64,000 nt of DNA. Origin: Parasulfuritortus sp037439465 (lineage in GTDB: Bacteria > Pseudomonadota > Gammaproteobacteria > Burkholderiales > Thiobacillaceae). Position 1 is the first letter of the stretch. Each line of letters starts with the position of its first letter. This document shows, piece after piece, positions 26,200 to 35,054 of this stretch. The stretch spans positions 133,205 through 197,204 of the forward strand of contig JBBIVX010000002.1 in NCBI GenBank assembly GCA_037439465.1. Direction: 5' to 3'. The notes beneath the pieces are model-generated. The model was not told where the DNA came from. It made no database searches and was given only the letters and a program-made list of their open reading frames with translations. Position numbers and translations under genes: made by a program.

Positions 26200-27486
26200 A
26201 TGAAGATCCACATCAAGAACGGCCGCGTCATCGATCCCGCCAGCGGGTCGGATGCGATTCTGGATGTGTTTGTCGCCGCCGGGCGCATCCTCGCCCTGGG
26301 GCCGCCCCCGGCGGACTTTCATGCCAACCAGGTGATAGACGCTACCGGGCTCATCGTCTGCCCCGGCCTGGTGGATATGGCCCTGCGGCTGCGTGAACCA
26401 GGGCTCGAATATATCGCCGGGCTGGAATCGGAAATGCGCGCCGCCGCCGTGGGTGGGGTCACTTCGCTGGCCTGCCCGCCAGACACCGACCCGCCCCTCG
26501 ACGAGCCGGGGCTGGTGGAGATGCTCAAGTTCCGCGCCCGCACCATGCCGGGGCCGCGCGTCTACCCGGTTGGGGCGCTGACGCGGCAACTCAAGGGCGA
26601 GCGCCTGACGGAGATGGCGGAACTGACCGAGGCGGGCTGCATCGCCTTCAGCCAGGCAGATGCGCCGCTCATCGACACCCAGGTGCTGCTGCGCGCCCTG
26701 GAATATGCCGCCACCTTCGATCTGCCGGTGTGGCTGCGGCCGCAGGATGCGCATCTGACAAAAAACGGGGTCGCCCACGACGGCGTGGTGGCGGCGCGTC
26801 TCGGCCTGCCCGCCATCCCGGTTCCGGCGGAGACCGTGGCGCTGGCCACCATATTGCTGTTGGCGCGGGAGTCCGGTGCGCGCGTGCACCTCGCCCGGCT
26901 GTCCAGCCGCGCCGGCGTGGAGATGGTGCGGCAGGCCAAGAAGGACGGCCTGCGGGTGACCTGCGACGTGGGTATCCACCACGTTCACCTTTGCGAAATG
27001 GACACCGCCGACTTCGACGCCAATTGCCATCTGGTGCCGCCGCTCAGAAGCCAGCGCGACCGCGATGCCCTGCGCCAGGCCCTGGCCGAGGGGGTGATCG
27101 ACGCGATCTGTTCCGACCACGCGCCGGTGGACGAGGACGCCAAGGAACTGCCCTTCCAGGAGGCCGAGCCGGGGGCCACCGGGGTGGAACTGTTGTTGCC
27201 GCTGACCCTGAAATGGGCGCGCGAGGCCGGCCTGTCGCTTTCCCAGGCGCTGGCCTACCTTACCCACAAACCAGCGGCCATCATGGGGGTGAATGCCGGC
27301 CACATCGGCGTTGGCGCGCCGGCCGACCTGTGCCTGTTCGACCCCGCGGCGACCTGGCGGGTGAGCCCCGCCAACCTCGCCAGCCTGGGCAAGAACAGCC
27401 CGTTTCTGGGTTATGAGATGCAGGGGCGGGTGCGCTATACGGTGATCGATGGCCATATCGACTTCAGGGCCGGGACAGGCGGATAA
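26200..27486 (+). CDS. pyrX: Dihydroorotase-like protein PyrX, catalytically inactive
   Basis: The 428-residue amidohydrolase-fold protein aligns with type I dihydroorotases. However, the metal-binding D-x-H-x-H is missing: the conserved DMHVHLREPG region reads DMALRLREPGLE. Later ligands are partly kept (ICSDHAPVDEDAK, GATGVELLLPLTLKWA). In Pseudomonas, PyrC' with the same losses is a structural partner that keeps PyrB active. Direct linkage to pyrB fits that role. A true dihydroorotase must be elsewhere in the genome. Confidence 0.9.
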   Translation: MKIHIKNGRVIDPASGSDAILDVFVAAGRILALGPPPADFHANQVIDATGLIVCPGLVDMALRLREPGLEYIAGLESEMRAAAVGGVTSLACPPDTDPPLDEPGLVEMLKFRARTMPGPRVYPVGALTRQLKGERLTEMAELTEAGCIAFSQADAPLIDTQVLLRALEYAATFDLPVWLRPQDAHLTKNGVAHDGVVAARLGLPAIPVPAETVALATILLLARESGARVHLARLSSRAGVEMVRQAKKDGLRVTCDVGIHHVHLCEMDTADFDANCHLVPPLRSQRDRDALRQALAEGVIDAICSDHAPVDEDAKELPFQEAEPGATGVELLLPLTLKWAREAGLSLSQALAYLTHKPAAIMGVNAGHIGVGAPADLCLFDPAATWRVSPANLASLGKNSPFLGYEMQGRVRYTVIDGHIDFRAGTGG

Positions 27487-27500
27487 CGGAGGACGCAACG

Positions 27501-28349
27501 ATGCGATTCGGTAACCGGCGCGAGAGCGAGAATGTGGAGGACCGCCGCGGCGGCCTGCCGCTGGGCGGGAAGAGCCTAGGTCTTGGCACGGTCGTATTGG
27601 CCCTGGTGGCCTGGTATTTCGGGGTGGACCCGAGCATCGTCCTCAACTCCGGATTGGTCGGCGGCCCGCCCGCCAGCGAGCAGGCGGCGCCGCCACCGCC
27701 CGCCGATGACGAGATGGCGCGTTTCGTGTCGCTGGTGCTGGCGGACACCGAGGATACCTGGCATGCCTTGTTCCAGGCCGACGGCAAGACCTATGTCGAA
27801 CCCAAGCTGGTGCTGTTCGGCGGCAGCACGCCCACCGCCTGCGGCATGGGCCAGACGGCCATGGGCCCCTTCTACTGCCCGGGCGACCAGAAGGTCTATA
27901 TCGACCTGGCCTTTTACCAGGAAATGAAGACCCGTTTCCAGGCTCCAGGCGATTTCGCCCAGGCCTATGTCATCGCTCATGAGATCGGCCACCACGTGCA
28001 AAACCTGTTGGGCATCGCCGAAAAGGTGCAGGCGGCGCGGCAGCGGGCGGATGCGGTGGAGGCCAACCAGTTGTCAGTGCGTATGGAATTGCAGGCCGAC
28101 TGCCTGGCCGGGGTGTGGGCCCACCATGCCGACAAGGCACGCCAGGTGCTTGAGTCGGGCGATGTCGAGGAGGCCATCGCCGCCGCCACCGCCATCGGCG
28201 ACGACCACCTGCAGAAACAGACGCAGGGCTACGTGGTGCCGGACAGCTTCACCCATGGCAGCTCAGAGCAGCGGGTGCGCTGGTTCCGCCGCGGCCTCGA
28301 TGAAGGCCGCATGGCCGCGTGCAATACCTTCCGCAGCGCGGCCCTGTAA
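27501..28349 (+). CDS. YpfJ-family putative neutral zinc metallopeptidase
   Basis: The 282-residue protein has a short cytoplasmic start, one membrane segment (GLGTVVLALVAWYFGV) and an outer domain with the zinc motif AHEIGHHVQN, plus LQADCLAGVWA which supplies the third ligand region. CPGDQKVYIDLAFYQEMK and the late SSEQRVRWFRRGLDEG are also typical of the YpfJ family. Substrate unknown. GGAGGA lies upstream of the start, 14 bases after pyrX. Confidence 0.9.
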   Translation: MRFGNRRESENVEDRRGGLPLGGKSLGLGTVVLALVAWYFGVDPSIVLNSGLVGGPPASEQAAPPPPADDEMARFVSLVLADTEDTWHALFQADGKTYVEPKLVLFGGSTPTACGMGQTAMGPFYCPGDQKVYIDLAFYQEMKTRFQAPGDFAQAYVIAHEIGHHVQNLLGIAEKVQAARQRADAVEANQLSVRMELQADCLAGVWAHHADKARQVLESGDVEEAIAAATAIGDDHLQKQTQGYVVPDSFTHGSSEQRVRWFRRGLDEGRMAACNTFRSAAL

Positions 28350-28395
28350 GGCGGCAACGGCGCTGGCTGCAGTGGGGGCCTAACCCCCGGCCCCA

Positions 28396-29148
28396 TCAAC
28401 GCAGCAGCCGGCGCCGGGTTAGGGCCAGGCCGGCGGCAAAACCGGCGCCGCCATAGGCCAGCAGGACTGCGGCGTGCAGCAGCGGCAGGGCTGGCGAGTT
28501 TCCCAGCACCAGCGGCCGTGCCAGGTCGATGGCATGGGTCAGCGGCAGGACGGCGGCCAGTCCGGCGAGCCAGCCGGGGAGGGCGTCGGTGGGATAAAAC
28601 ACGCCGGACAGCAGCACCATGGGGGTGATCGCCAGGGTGAAGTAATACATGAAGAAGTCGTAGTTGGGCGCCACCGAGTTGACCATCAGGCCCAGCCCGG
28701 CGAAGCACAGCCCGGTCAGGGCAATCACCGGCAGCAGCCACAGCGTCAGGGCGAAATCGGCATAAAGCCCCAACGCCCAGATCACCGCCAGGATGGCCAG
28801 GCCGGACAGCAGGCTCTTGCTTGACGCCCACAGCCACTCGCCAAGCAGCACGTCGGTCAGTGTCAGCGGCGTGTTGAGGATGGCGTCCCAGGTCTTCTGC
28901 ACATGCATGCGCGAGAAGGAGGAATACAGGGTCTCGAAGGTGGCGCTGTTCATCACGCTGTAGGCCAGCGAACCGGCGGCAAGGAAATGCAGGTAAGGCA
29001 CACCCCCGACCTTGCCGAGAAACTGGCCGAGGCCATAGCCAAGTCCAAGCATGTACAGCAGCGGATCGGCCAGGTTGCCGAGGATGGAGGGCGCGGCCAG
29101 TTTCTTCCAGACCAGGAAATTGCGTTGCCAGACGGGGAAGAAGTTCAT
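28396..29148 (-). CDS. ABC transporter permease, NodJ type
   Basis: The 250-residue protein has six hydrophobic segments and the ABC-2 membrane domain. Diagnostic stretches are LGYGLGQFLGKVGGVPYLHF, YSSFSRMHVQKTWDAILNTP and MVLLSGVFYPTDALPGWL. It pairs with the ATPase upstream to make an exporter. In rhizobia NodIJ exports Nod factors, but such pairs are widespread and the substrate here is unknown. It is the last gene of a run beginning at prlC. Confidence 0.88.
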   Translation of the reverse strand: MNFFPVWQRNFLVWKKLAAPSILGNLADPLLYMLGLGYGLGQFLGKVGGVPYLHFLAAGSLAYSVMNSATFETLYSSFSRMHVQKTWDAILNTPLTLTDVLLGEWLWASSKSLLSGLAILAVIWALGLYADFALTLWLLPVIALTGLCFAGLGLMVNSVAPNYDFFMYYFTLAITPMVLLSGVFYPTDALPGWLAGLAAVLPLTHAIDLARPLVLGNSPALPLLHAAVLLAYGGAGFAAGLALTRRRLLR

Positions 29149-29166
29149 GAGTAATTACCGAAGGCG

Positions 29167-30081
29167 TTAATCACGCAAATCCCGCCCGGTCAGTTTGAGG
29201 AACACGTCCTCCAGATTGGCCGGCCGGTGCAGGTAGCGCAGCATCGGCTGTTTGTCGAGTTCGGCGATCACCGGCTCGGGGTCGGCGGTGTAGCAGAAAA
29301 GGGTTTCGCCGGCCGACTCGCAGCGTTGGCACAGGCGGCGCGCACAGACCTGCCAGTCGGCCAGGGAGTCGCCATAGACCTCCACCACCTGCGGTTCGAT
29401 ATGGGCGCGTATCAGGTCGCGCGGCGAGCCCTCGGCGATGATGCGCCCGCGGTCGATGATGCTGAGGGTGTCGCACAGGCGTTCCGCCTCGTCCATGAAA
29501 TGGGTGGTGAGCAGCAGGGTCTTGCCCTGGCCGATCAGCCGGCGCAGTCCCTGCCAGACCAAGTGCCGGGCCTGGGGATCGAGGCCGGTGGTGGGCTCGT
29601 CCAGTATCACCAGGTCAGGATCGTTGATGAGGGCGCGGGCCAGGGTGAGGCGGCGCTTCATTCCGCCGGACAGTGCCGGCACGCGCACCTCTTCCTTGCC
29701 CGCGAGGCCGGCGAACTCGAGCAAGCGTGGCAGACGCGCCGCCGCCTCCTGGCGGCTCAGGCCGAAATAACGGCCATAGATGAGCAGGTTTTCGCGCACC
29801 GAAAAGTCCGGGTCCAGACTGTCCACCTGGGGCACCACGCCGACGTGGGCGCGGGCCGCGCTGGCCCCGCCCGGCATGATCTGGCCGAGCAATTCGATGC
29901 GGCCGGCGTCGGCCGCGATGAGACCCAGCGCCAGGCGCAGGGTGGTGGTCTTGCCGGCGCCGTTGGGGCCCAAAAGACCGTGGCAGCGGCCGGGGGCGAT
30001 GGCGAGATCGATACCGTCGACCACGGCCTGACCGCCGTAGCGTTTGCAAAGGCCGTCGAGGCGTAGCGGCGCCGCGCTCAT
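29167..30081 (-). CDS. ABC transporter ATP-binding protein, NodI type
   Basis: The 304-residue ATPase has Walker A GPNGAGKTTTLR, signature LSGGMKRRLTLARAL, Walker B DLVILDEPTTGLD and the switch His in LLLTTHFMDEAERLC. A C-terminal domain of about 80 residues follows, as in NodI/drug-export ATPases. It is coupled by ATGA overlap to the hydrolase gene before it and lies 18 bases before its permease. Confidence 0.92.
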   Translation of the reverse strand: MSAAPLRLDGLCKRYGGQAVVDGIDLAIAPGRCHGLLGPNGAGKTTTLRLALGLIAADAGRIELLGQIMPGGASAARAHVGVVPQVDSLDPDFSVRENLLIYGRYFGLSRQEAAARLPRLLEFAGLAGKEEVRVPALSGGMKRRLTLARALINDPDLVILDEPTTGLDPQARHLVWQGLRRLIGQGKTLLLTTHFMDEAERLCDTLSIIDRGRIIAEGSPRDLIRAHIEPQVVEVYGDSLADWQVCARRLCQRCESAGETLFCYTADPEPVIAELDKQPMLRYLHRPANLEDVFLKLTGRDLRD

Positions 30082-30680
30082 GCGGCCAGGCGGGCGGTGA
30101 CGAGCCCTCTGAGCTCGATCAACTTGCCGTGGAAAAAGTGGCTGGCGCCGGCCACCACGTCGAGCGGGATGTGATGGCGCCCGGCATGGTCGCGCACGGC
30201 GGCGAGCGGGATCAGTTCATCCAGCTCGCCGTGGATGATGACGGTGGGGATGACGGGCGGGCCGTAGACATAGAGGGTGACGGCCGGGCCCACCATGATC
30301 AGTTGGCGGGCGGCCAGCCGCCGGGCGACGCGGTGCTGGACATAGCTGCCGAAGGAAAAGCCGAGCAGTGTCCAGGGCAGGTCGCCGAACCGCGCTCCGA
30401 CATGGGCCGCCACCGCCAGCATATCGTCGGTCTCGCCGATGCCATGGTCATGTTCGCCGCGGCTGCCGCCGACGCCGCGAAAGTTTGGACGCACCGCAAC
30501 GAGACCGCGAGCCAGGGCGGCGCGGGCCAGGATATGGACGACCTTGTTGTCGCGCGTGCCGCCGTGCAGGGGATGCGGATGGGCGATCAGGGCCAGGCCG
30601 CGGGGTTCGTCCGCCGGCGTCTCGACCAGCGTGTCGATACGGGCGGCGGCTGTGTCGATGCTGAGTTCGAGGCGGGTCAA
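30078..30680 (-). CDS. Alpha/beta hydrolase (dienelactone hydrolase-like)
   Basis: The 200-residue protein has the alpha/beta hydrolase motifs LIAHPHPLHGGTRDNKVV, NFRGVGGSRGEHDHG, the nucleophile elbow LLGFSFGSYV, HGELDELIPL with the acid and GASHFFHGKL with the catalytic His. This set matches the YqiA-like/CocE-type small hydrolases common in beta- and gammaproteobacteria. The start is a TTG at 30680 overlapping the ferredoxin stop (TTGA); no ATG fits. Substrate unknown. Confidence 0.85.
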   Translation of the reverse strand: MTRLELSIDTAAARIDTLVETPADEPRGLALIAHPHPLHGGTRDNKVVHILARAALARGLVAVRPNFRGVGGSRGEHDHGIGETDDMLAVAAHVGARFGDLPWTLLGFSFGSYVQHRVARRLAARQLIMVGPAVTLYVYGPPVIPTVIIHGELDELIPLAAVRDHAGRHHIPLDVVAGASHFFHGKLIELRGLVTARLAA

Positions 30681-30991
30681 TCGATCTTCAGCCGCGCGAC
30701 GACCTTGTTGTCGCGCAGGTGGGATTCGATGATCTCGTCGATGTCGGCCGCGTCCACATAGGTGTACCAGACGGCATCGGGATAGACCACGCACACCGGC
30801 CCGTGGGCGCAGCGGTCGAAGCAGCCGGCGCGATTGACCCGGCAATCGCCGCCCTTGCCATGCAGGCCGAGCTGCTTGGCCTTCTTCTTGGCATATTCGA
30901 ACATTGCCTCGGCATTGTGGTCGCTGCAGCAGGCGGCGCCGTCCTCGCGCACGTTGAGACAGAAAAACAGGTGGTGTCGGTAATAACTCAT
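30677..30991 (-). CDS. Thioredoxin-like [2Fe-2S] ferredoxin
   Basis: The 104-residue protein shows the Cys pattern of Aquifex-type [2Fe-2S] ferredoxins: FFCLNVREDGAACCSDH, then later GCFDRCAHGPVCVVYPD. The C-terminal VDAADIDEIIESHL is typical. Its redox partner is unknown. The start is fixed by an ATGA overlap with the MazG-like gene. Confidence 0.9.
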   Translation of the reverse strand: MSYYRHHLFFCLNVREDGAACCSDHNAEAMFEYAKKKAKQLGLHGKGGDCRVNRAGCFDRCAHGPVCVVYPDAVWYTYVDAADIDEIIESHLRDNKVVARLKID

Positions 30992-31341
30992 AGCTCGTCG
31001 TATTTCATGGCGTTGCCGCGGGCCTTCTCGACCGGGTACTTGGCGGCGTTGAGGGCCAGCTTGTCTTCCGCCGCCCGCAGCAGGTCGATGTCGAGACAGT
31101 TGGCCAGGCTGACGAGGTAGATCAGCACGTCGGCCATTTCCTGGCGCACCGCCTCCCTTTTGGCGGCGGGCAGGGCCAGGCTCTCCTCGCCGCTCAGCCA
31201 CTGGAAGGGCTCCAGCAGCTCCGCGGCCTCGACGATGAGGGCGGAGGCCAGATTCTTGGGTGTATGGTAGCGCTGCCAGTCGCGCGCGCGGCCGAAGGCG
31301 CGCACGGCCGCCGCCAACTCGGGCAGGGTGGCGATGGCCAT
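30988..31341 (-). CDS. MazG-like nucleotide pyrophosphohydrolase
   Basis: The 117-residue all-alpha NTP pyrophosphohydrolase has the metal motif IVEAAELLEPFQW and the downstream EMADVLIYLVSLANCLDID, i.e. the E-xx-E and E-xx-D pairs of the MazG/RS21-C6 group, which hydrolyse non-canonical nucleoside triphosphates. The N-terminal HTPKNLASAL is characteristic. I place the start at the ATG at 31341. In the present sequence the frame is also open upstream into the glutaredoxin-like gene because of a 13-bp duplication. Confidence 0.85.
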   Translation of the reverse strand: MAIATLPELAAAVRAFGRARDWQRYHTPKNLASALIVEAAELLEPFQWLSGEESLALPAAKREAVRQEMADVLIYLVSLANCLDIDLLRAAEDKLALNAAKYPVEKARGNAMKYDEL

Positions 31342-31839
31342 CAGTCTTTCGCTGACTCGGCCGCGGCGCCTTCCGGCTCGATGGTCTTTTTCGCCGGGCT
31401 TTTTCGCCGGGCCGGGATAGCCGGCCACTTCCAGCATCTTGTCCCAGACCGAAGGCGAGTAGCCGCGCTGCATCGATTCGCCGATGAACAGGACCGGCAC
31501 CTCCATGGCCCCGGTGCGCTGTTTCAATTCCTGCGCCAGCTTGGCGCTCTTGTCCGCCATCTTCACGCTGAAGGGCACGCCGCGCTGGCGCAGGAAATCG
31601 GCCGCCTGCTCGCAGGTGGCGCCGCAGTTGCCGCTGTAAAGCGTGACCGGCGGCCCGGACTTGGTCTGGCCGCTGCCCGGGCCCGCGGCGTTGAGGCGCT
31701 TCATTTGCTTTACCTTGGCCGGTGGCGGCTGGTCGGAGTAGTGCACCCGGCCGTCGGCATCGACCCAGCGGTAAAACTCGGCGGCGCTGGCGGGCAAGGC
31801 GAGGCCCAGGGCCAGCAAGGAGAGCGCAAGGCGTTTCAT
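30988..31839 (-). CDS. DUF4124-glutaredoxin-like secreted protein, now read through into the MazG-like gene
   Basis: From the ATG at 31839, preceded by GGGAGGA, there is a signal peptide (LALSLLALGLALPASAAEF), a DUF4124 domain (YRWVDADGRVHYSDQPPP) and a glutaredoxin/thioredoxin-like domain (VTLYSGNCGATCEQAADFLR, then MEVPVLFIGESMQRGYSP). After about residue 155 the sequence passes through a perfect 13-bp tandem duplication and continues without a stop into the MazG-like gene, giving 283 residues. Removing one copy restores an acidic C-terminus (KKTIEPEGAAAESAKD) and a TGA at 31343-31341 that overlaps the mazG ATG as TGATG. The original gene was therefore very likely 31341-31839. Confidence 0.75.
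   Translation of the reverse strand: MKRLALSLLALGLALPASAAEFYRWVDADGRVHYSDQPPPAKVKQMKRLNAAGPGSGQTKSGPPVTLYSGNCGATCEQAADFLRQRGVPFSVKMADKSAKLAQELKQRTGAMEVPVLFIGESMQRGYSPSVWDKMLEVAGYPGPAKKPGEKDHRAGRRRGRVSERLMAIATLPELAAAVRAFGRARDWQRYHTPKNLASALIVEAAELLEPFQWLSGEESLALPAAKREAVRQEMADVLIYLVSLANCLDIDLLRAAEDKLALNAAKYPVEKARGNAMKYDEL
31386..31411. repeat. 13-bp tandem duplication between glutaredoxin-like and MazG-like genes
   Basis: CTTTTTCGCCGGG occurs twice without a gap at 31386-31398 and 31399-31411, both copies identical. Thirteen is not a multiple of three, so the duplication changes the frame of the minus-strand gene. Confidence 0.92.
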
Positions 31840-31860
31840 GAGGTTCCTCCCAAACAAGGG

Positions 31861-33882
31861 TCAGACCATGCCATTATGCCTGAGCAGCGCGTCGATGGTA
31901 GGTTCTCGGCCACGGAAGGCCTTGAACGAATCGATAGCGTCGCGGCTGCCGCCGACCCCAAGTATCTCGCTCCAGAAGCGTTCGCCGATCGCCGGGTTCA
32001 ACACGCCGTTTTCCTCGAACAGGGCGTAGACGTCGGCCGACAACACTTCCGCCCATTTGTAGCTGTAATAGCCCGCCCCATAGCCGCCGGCGAAGATGTG
32101 CGAGAAGTTGTTCGGGAAGCGGTTGTAGTCGGGCGGAATCACCACCGCTACCCGGCGGCGGACTTCGTTGAGCAGGCCGAGCGGGGTCAGCGCGGCCGGG
32201 TCGAAGTCGCTGTGCAGATGCATGTCGAACAGGCTGAATTCGATCTGCCGCACCATTTGCATCCCGGCCTGGAAGTTCTTGGCCGCCAGCATCTTGTCGA
32301 ACAGTGCGTGCGGCAGCGGCGCGCCGGTCTCGACGTGGGCGGTCATGTGCTTGAGCACGTCCCATTCCCAGCAGAAATTTTCCATGAATTGCGACGGCAG
32401 CTCGACCGCGTCCCACTCGACGCCGTTGATGCCCGACACGCCGAGTTCCTCGACCCGGGTGAGCAGGTGGTGCAGGCCGTGGCCGAATTCGTGGAACAGG
32501 GTGATGACTTCGTCATGGGTGAACACGGCCGGCTTGTCGCCGATCGGGCGGGTGAAGTTGCAGGTCAGGTAGGCGACCGGCGTCTGGATGCCGTCCCCTT
32601 TCCGGCGCCGGGTGATGGCGTCGTCCATCCAGGCGCCGCCGCGCTTGCTGTCGCGGGCATAGAGGTCGAGGTAGAACTGGCCGACCAACTGGCCGGCGCG
32701 GTCGCGGATCGCGAAGAACTTGACCGTGTCGTGCCAGACCGGCGCCTGGTCGGGGCGGATCTCCAGGCCATACAGGGTCTCGATGACCCGGAACAGGCCG
32801 GCCAGAACCACCGGCCCGGGGAAGTACGGCTTCACCTCCTGTTCGGAGAAGGCGTAGCGGGCCTCGCGCAGTTTTTCCGAGGCGTAGCCGACATCCCAGG
32901 CTTGGAGGTCGGGCAGGCCGAGTTCCTGGGCCGCGAAATCGCGCAGCTCGGCCATGTCGCGCTCGGCATAGGGTTTGGCGCGCTGGGCCAGGGTGTCGAG
33001 GAAGTCGAGCACCTCGGCCGGGCTGCGCGCCATCTTCGGTTCCAAAGATAGCTCGGCATAGCTGGTGAAGCCGAGCAGGCGGGCGGCCTCGGCGCGCAGG
33101 GCGACGATCCGGTCGATGAGCGGGGTATTGTCCAGCTCGGCGGGGCCGAACTCGGACGCGCGGGTCACGTAGGCGCGGTACATTTCCTCGCGCAGGGCGC
33201 GGTTGGCGCAGAAACTCAGGATCGGGATGAACGAGGGCGCCTGCAGGTTCAGCTTGAACCCGGGCTTGCCGTCGGCCTCGGCCATTTCCCTGAACATCGC
33301 CTTGGCATCGTCGGGCACCCCGGCCAGTTCGGTTTCGTCCTCGATGAACTTGCTCCAGGCATTGGTGGCGTCGAGCAGGTTTTCCTCGAACTTGGCCGAC
33401 AACTTGGCCAGCGCCTCCTGGATCGCCATGAACCGGGCCTTTTGCTCGGCCGGCAGGTCGGCGCCGCCCAATCTGAAATCGCGCAACTCGTTTTCCACCA
33501 CCCGGCGCCGCTCAGGGGCGAGCGCCGGAAAATCGCGCTGGGCGCGCAAGGCCCTGAAGCGGGCGAACAGCCCGGAATGCTGGCCCAGCTCGGCGTAATA
33601 CTGGGTGATCTTGGGCAGGTTTTCATTGTAGGCGGTGCGCAGTTGGGGGCTGTCGAGTACCGCGTGCAGGTGCGAGACCTGGCCCCAGGCCCGCCCCAGG
33701 CGTTCGTTGGCGTCTTCCAGCGGGGCGACGAAATCGTCCCAGGTGGGCGGCGTGCCGGCCGCCACGAGCCGCTTCACCAAGGCACGGTTCTCCTCCAGCA
33801 GATGGTCGATGGCGGGGCCGACATGCTCCGGCTGGATGTCGGTGAAGCGGGGCAGGCCGCTGAAATCGAGCAAGGGATTCAT
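31861..33882 (-). CDS. prlC: Oligopeptidase A (M3 family)
   Basis: The 673-residue zinc peptidase carries FHEFGHGLHHLL with the catalytic HExxH and the downstream ligand Glu in NGVEWDAVELPSQFMENF, plus GYGAGYYSYKWAEVLSADV. It degrades signal peptides and other short peptides in the cytoplasm. The start at 33882 (MNPLLDFSGLPRF) matches the family. It heads a tightly packed minus-strand operon reaching the ABC exporter at 28396. Confidence 0.95.
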   Translation of the reverse strand: MNPLLDFSGLPRFTDIQPEHVGPAIDHLLEENRALVKRLVAAGTPPTWDDFVAPLEDANERLGRAWGQVSHLHAVLDSPQLRTAYNENLPKITQYYAELGQHSGLFARFRALRAQRDFPALAPERRRVVENELRDFRLGGADLPAEQKARFMAIQEALAKLSAKFEENLLDATNAWSKFIEDETELAGVPDDAKAMFREMAEADGKPGFKLNLQAPSFIPILSFCANRALREEMYRAYVTRASEFGPAELDNTPLIDRIVALRAEAARLLGFTSYAELSLEPKMARSPAEVLDFLDTLAQRAKPYAERDMAELRDFAAQELGLPDLQAWDVGYASEKLREARYAFSEQEVKPYFPGPVVLAGLFRVIETLYGLEIRPDQAPVWHDTVKFFAIRDRAGQLVGQFYLDLYARDSKRGGAWMDDAITRRRKGDGIQTPVAYLTCNFTRPIGDKPAVFTHDEVITLFHEFGHGLHHLLTRVEELGVSGINGVEWDAVELPSQFMENFCWEWDVLKHMTAHVETGAPLPHALFDKMLAAKNFQAGMQMVRQIEFSLFDMHLHSDFDPAALTPLGLLNEVRRRVAVVIPPDYNRFPNNFSHIFAGGYGAGYYSYKWAEVLSADVYALFEENGVLNPAIGERFWSEILGVGGSRDAIDSFKAFRGREPTIDALLRHNGMV

Positions 33883-34194
33883 GGGTATCCGAGGTCTAAA
33901 GTCAGTCGGCATTATACTTGGGGCGCTTTCGCCTATTTCCAGCGAGCGCAGAGCCAGCCTGCCGATGCCAAGTGGCCAGTCGGAATTGAGCCGCCCTCGT
34001 GTTTGTGTTTATGTCGACCCATGTTGCAGCGTCGGCTGATCCTTCGCCTTTGCGCGCTGGCTCTGCTGCCGAGTCAGAGCGGGGCGTTCGCCCACGCGGC
34101 GAGCCACCAGACGCAGCCCGGCTCCGGCCTGCCCGATCCTTTCCGTACCCTCTGTGTGGCCTAGGCGAGCCTCGGCAACGCCGCCGCACCCGGC
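33883..34194. other. Intergenic region upstream of prlC, no supported gene
   Basis: About 300 bases. The only open frame of note is a 47-codon frame at 34021-34164 with a signal-peptide-like start (RLILRLCALALLPSQSGAFA). It has no recognisable continuation and I do not call it. The prlC promoter should lie here. Confidence 0.4.
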
Positions 34195-34552
34195 CTGATG
34201 ACGCCGCCGACATGGCACGGGCCCGGGCGCTTGCCGCCACCGAGGCCCGCAACTCGGGGGCGGTCTACATCCTGCCGGGTACCGCCTGGGCGCGCCGCGT
34301 TTCCGGCGTTTTCGCCAACGAACTGGCCCAGGGCCATCCGGCCGCGGCCCATGCCATCCTGACCCGCTCCCCTCAGGGGCACATTACACCGTCAGCGTGC
34401 GGGCGCCGCTCACCACCCGCAGCGGCGCCGACGAGCTGTGCCGCCGCTTCTAGGCCGGGGCTGGCCGGAAGTCGGCAGCGGAGATCAATATATTGCCGGA
34501 GGTGCGGCTGGAGGAGTTCGTGGCGGCTTTCTTTGCCGCCTACCCGGGTTGA
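34195..34552 (+). pseudogene. DHH/DHHA1 phosphoesterase remnant
   Basis: The translated remnant contains GAVYILPGTAWARRVSGVFA and NELAQGHPAAAHAILT. After a frameshift near 34379 it continues YTVSVRAPLTTRSGADELC, then a TAG stop at about 34451, and then AEINILPEVRLEEFVAAF up to 34552. This is the order seen in the C-terminal DHHA1 domain of RecJ-like DHH phosphoesterases, where GGGR precedes A-A-x-I. The DHH catalytic half is absent upstream. At least one frameshift and one stop show that it is dead. Confidence 0.72.
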
Positions 34553-34987
34553 ACCGGGTGTTGAATGTGGGAATGTTGATATGAAACACGGTGGCCAACC
34601 GGCCGCCGTGCGTTGTCAATAAATTCTTACACCCGCTCATGCTCTGCGGCGATGCATGGTTCCCAGGCCGGCCAAGTCCACTCCCATGAGGCCGAGAGTG
34701 GCAGCCTGATCCAGCTGAACAGCCCCGGGCGACAGCAGGCGGGCCTTCAGGGGGCCAGCCCCCTTTTCTAGTAGAGCCCCCTCTCAGTCAACTTCTGGCC
34801 GAGAAGCCCTCCCGGGTGACCCACTCCGGGAGGGAATTTCGTGAAGGCGGGATTGAAGGCGTCAGCTGAGTATCGGTGGCTTCGGACACGGTCCCCTGCA
34901 CCGGCACACGTTACTGGTCTAGACGAAAGTGAAGGGCTTGTATGGGGGGGGAGAGGGAACGCACCTCGCCCTGGGTATTGCCAATGT
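34553..34987. other. Non-coding stretch with short hairpins
   Basis: No supported gene. A hairpin at 34807-34834 has the perfect arms CCCTCCCGG and CCGGGAGGG but no T-run. Another at 34750-34767 (GGGGG and CCCCC followed by TTTT) could be a weak terminator. The base composition and broken frames resemble decayed DNA. Confidence 0.4.
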
Positions 34988-35018
34988 AAAAAAACCCGAC
35001 AACAAGCCGGGCTTTTTT
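34988..35018 (-). terminator. Terminator of the PEP-CTERM gene
   Basis: CCCG (34995-34998) and CGGG (35008-35011), extended by the flanking A-run (34988-34994) and T-run (35013-35018), form a hairpin that works in either direction. It lies 37 bases past the minus-strand PEP-CTERM stop. Confidence 0.8.
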
Positions 35019-35054
35019 GTGATGGCAGCCGGTGGCATGCCACCGGGCTGGTGC

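Noticed and set aside
34021..34164. 47-codon frame with a signal-peptide-like start
   Set aside because: It ends at once in decayed DNA and has no recognisable mature part; it may be chance.
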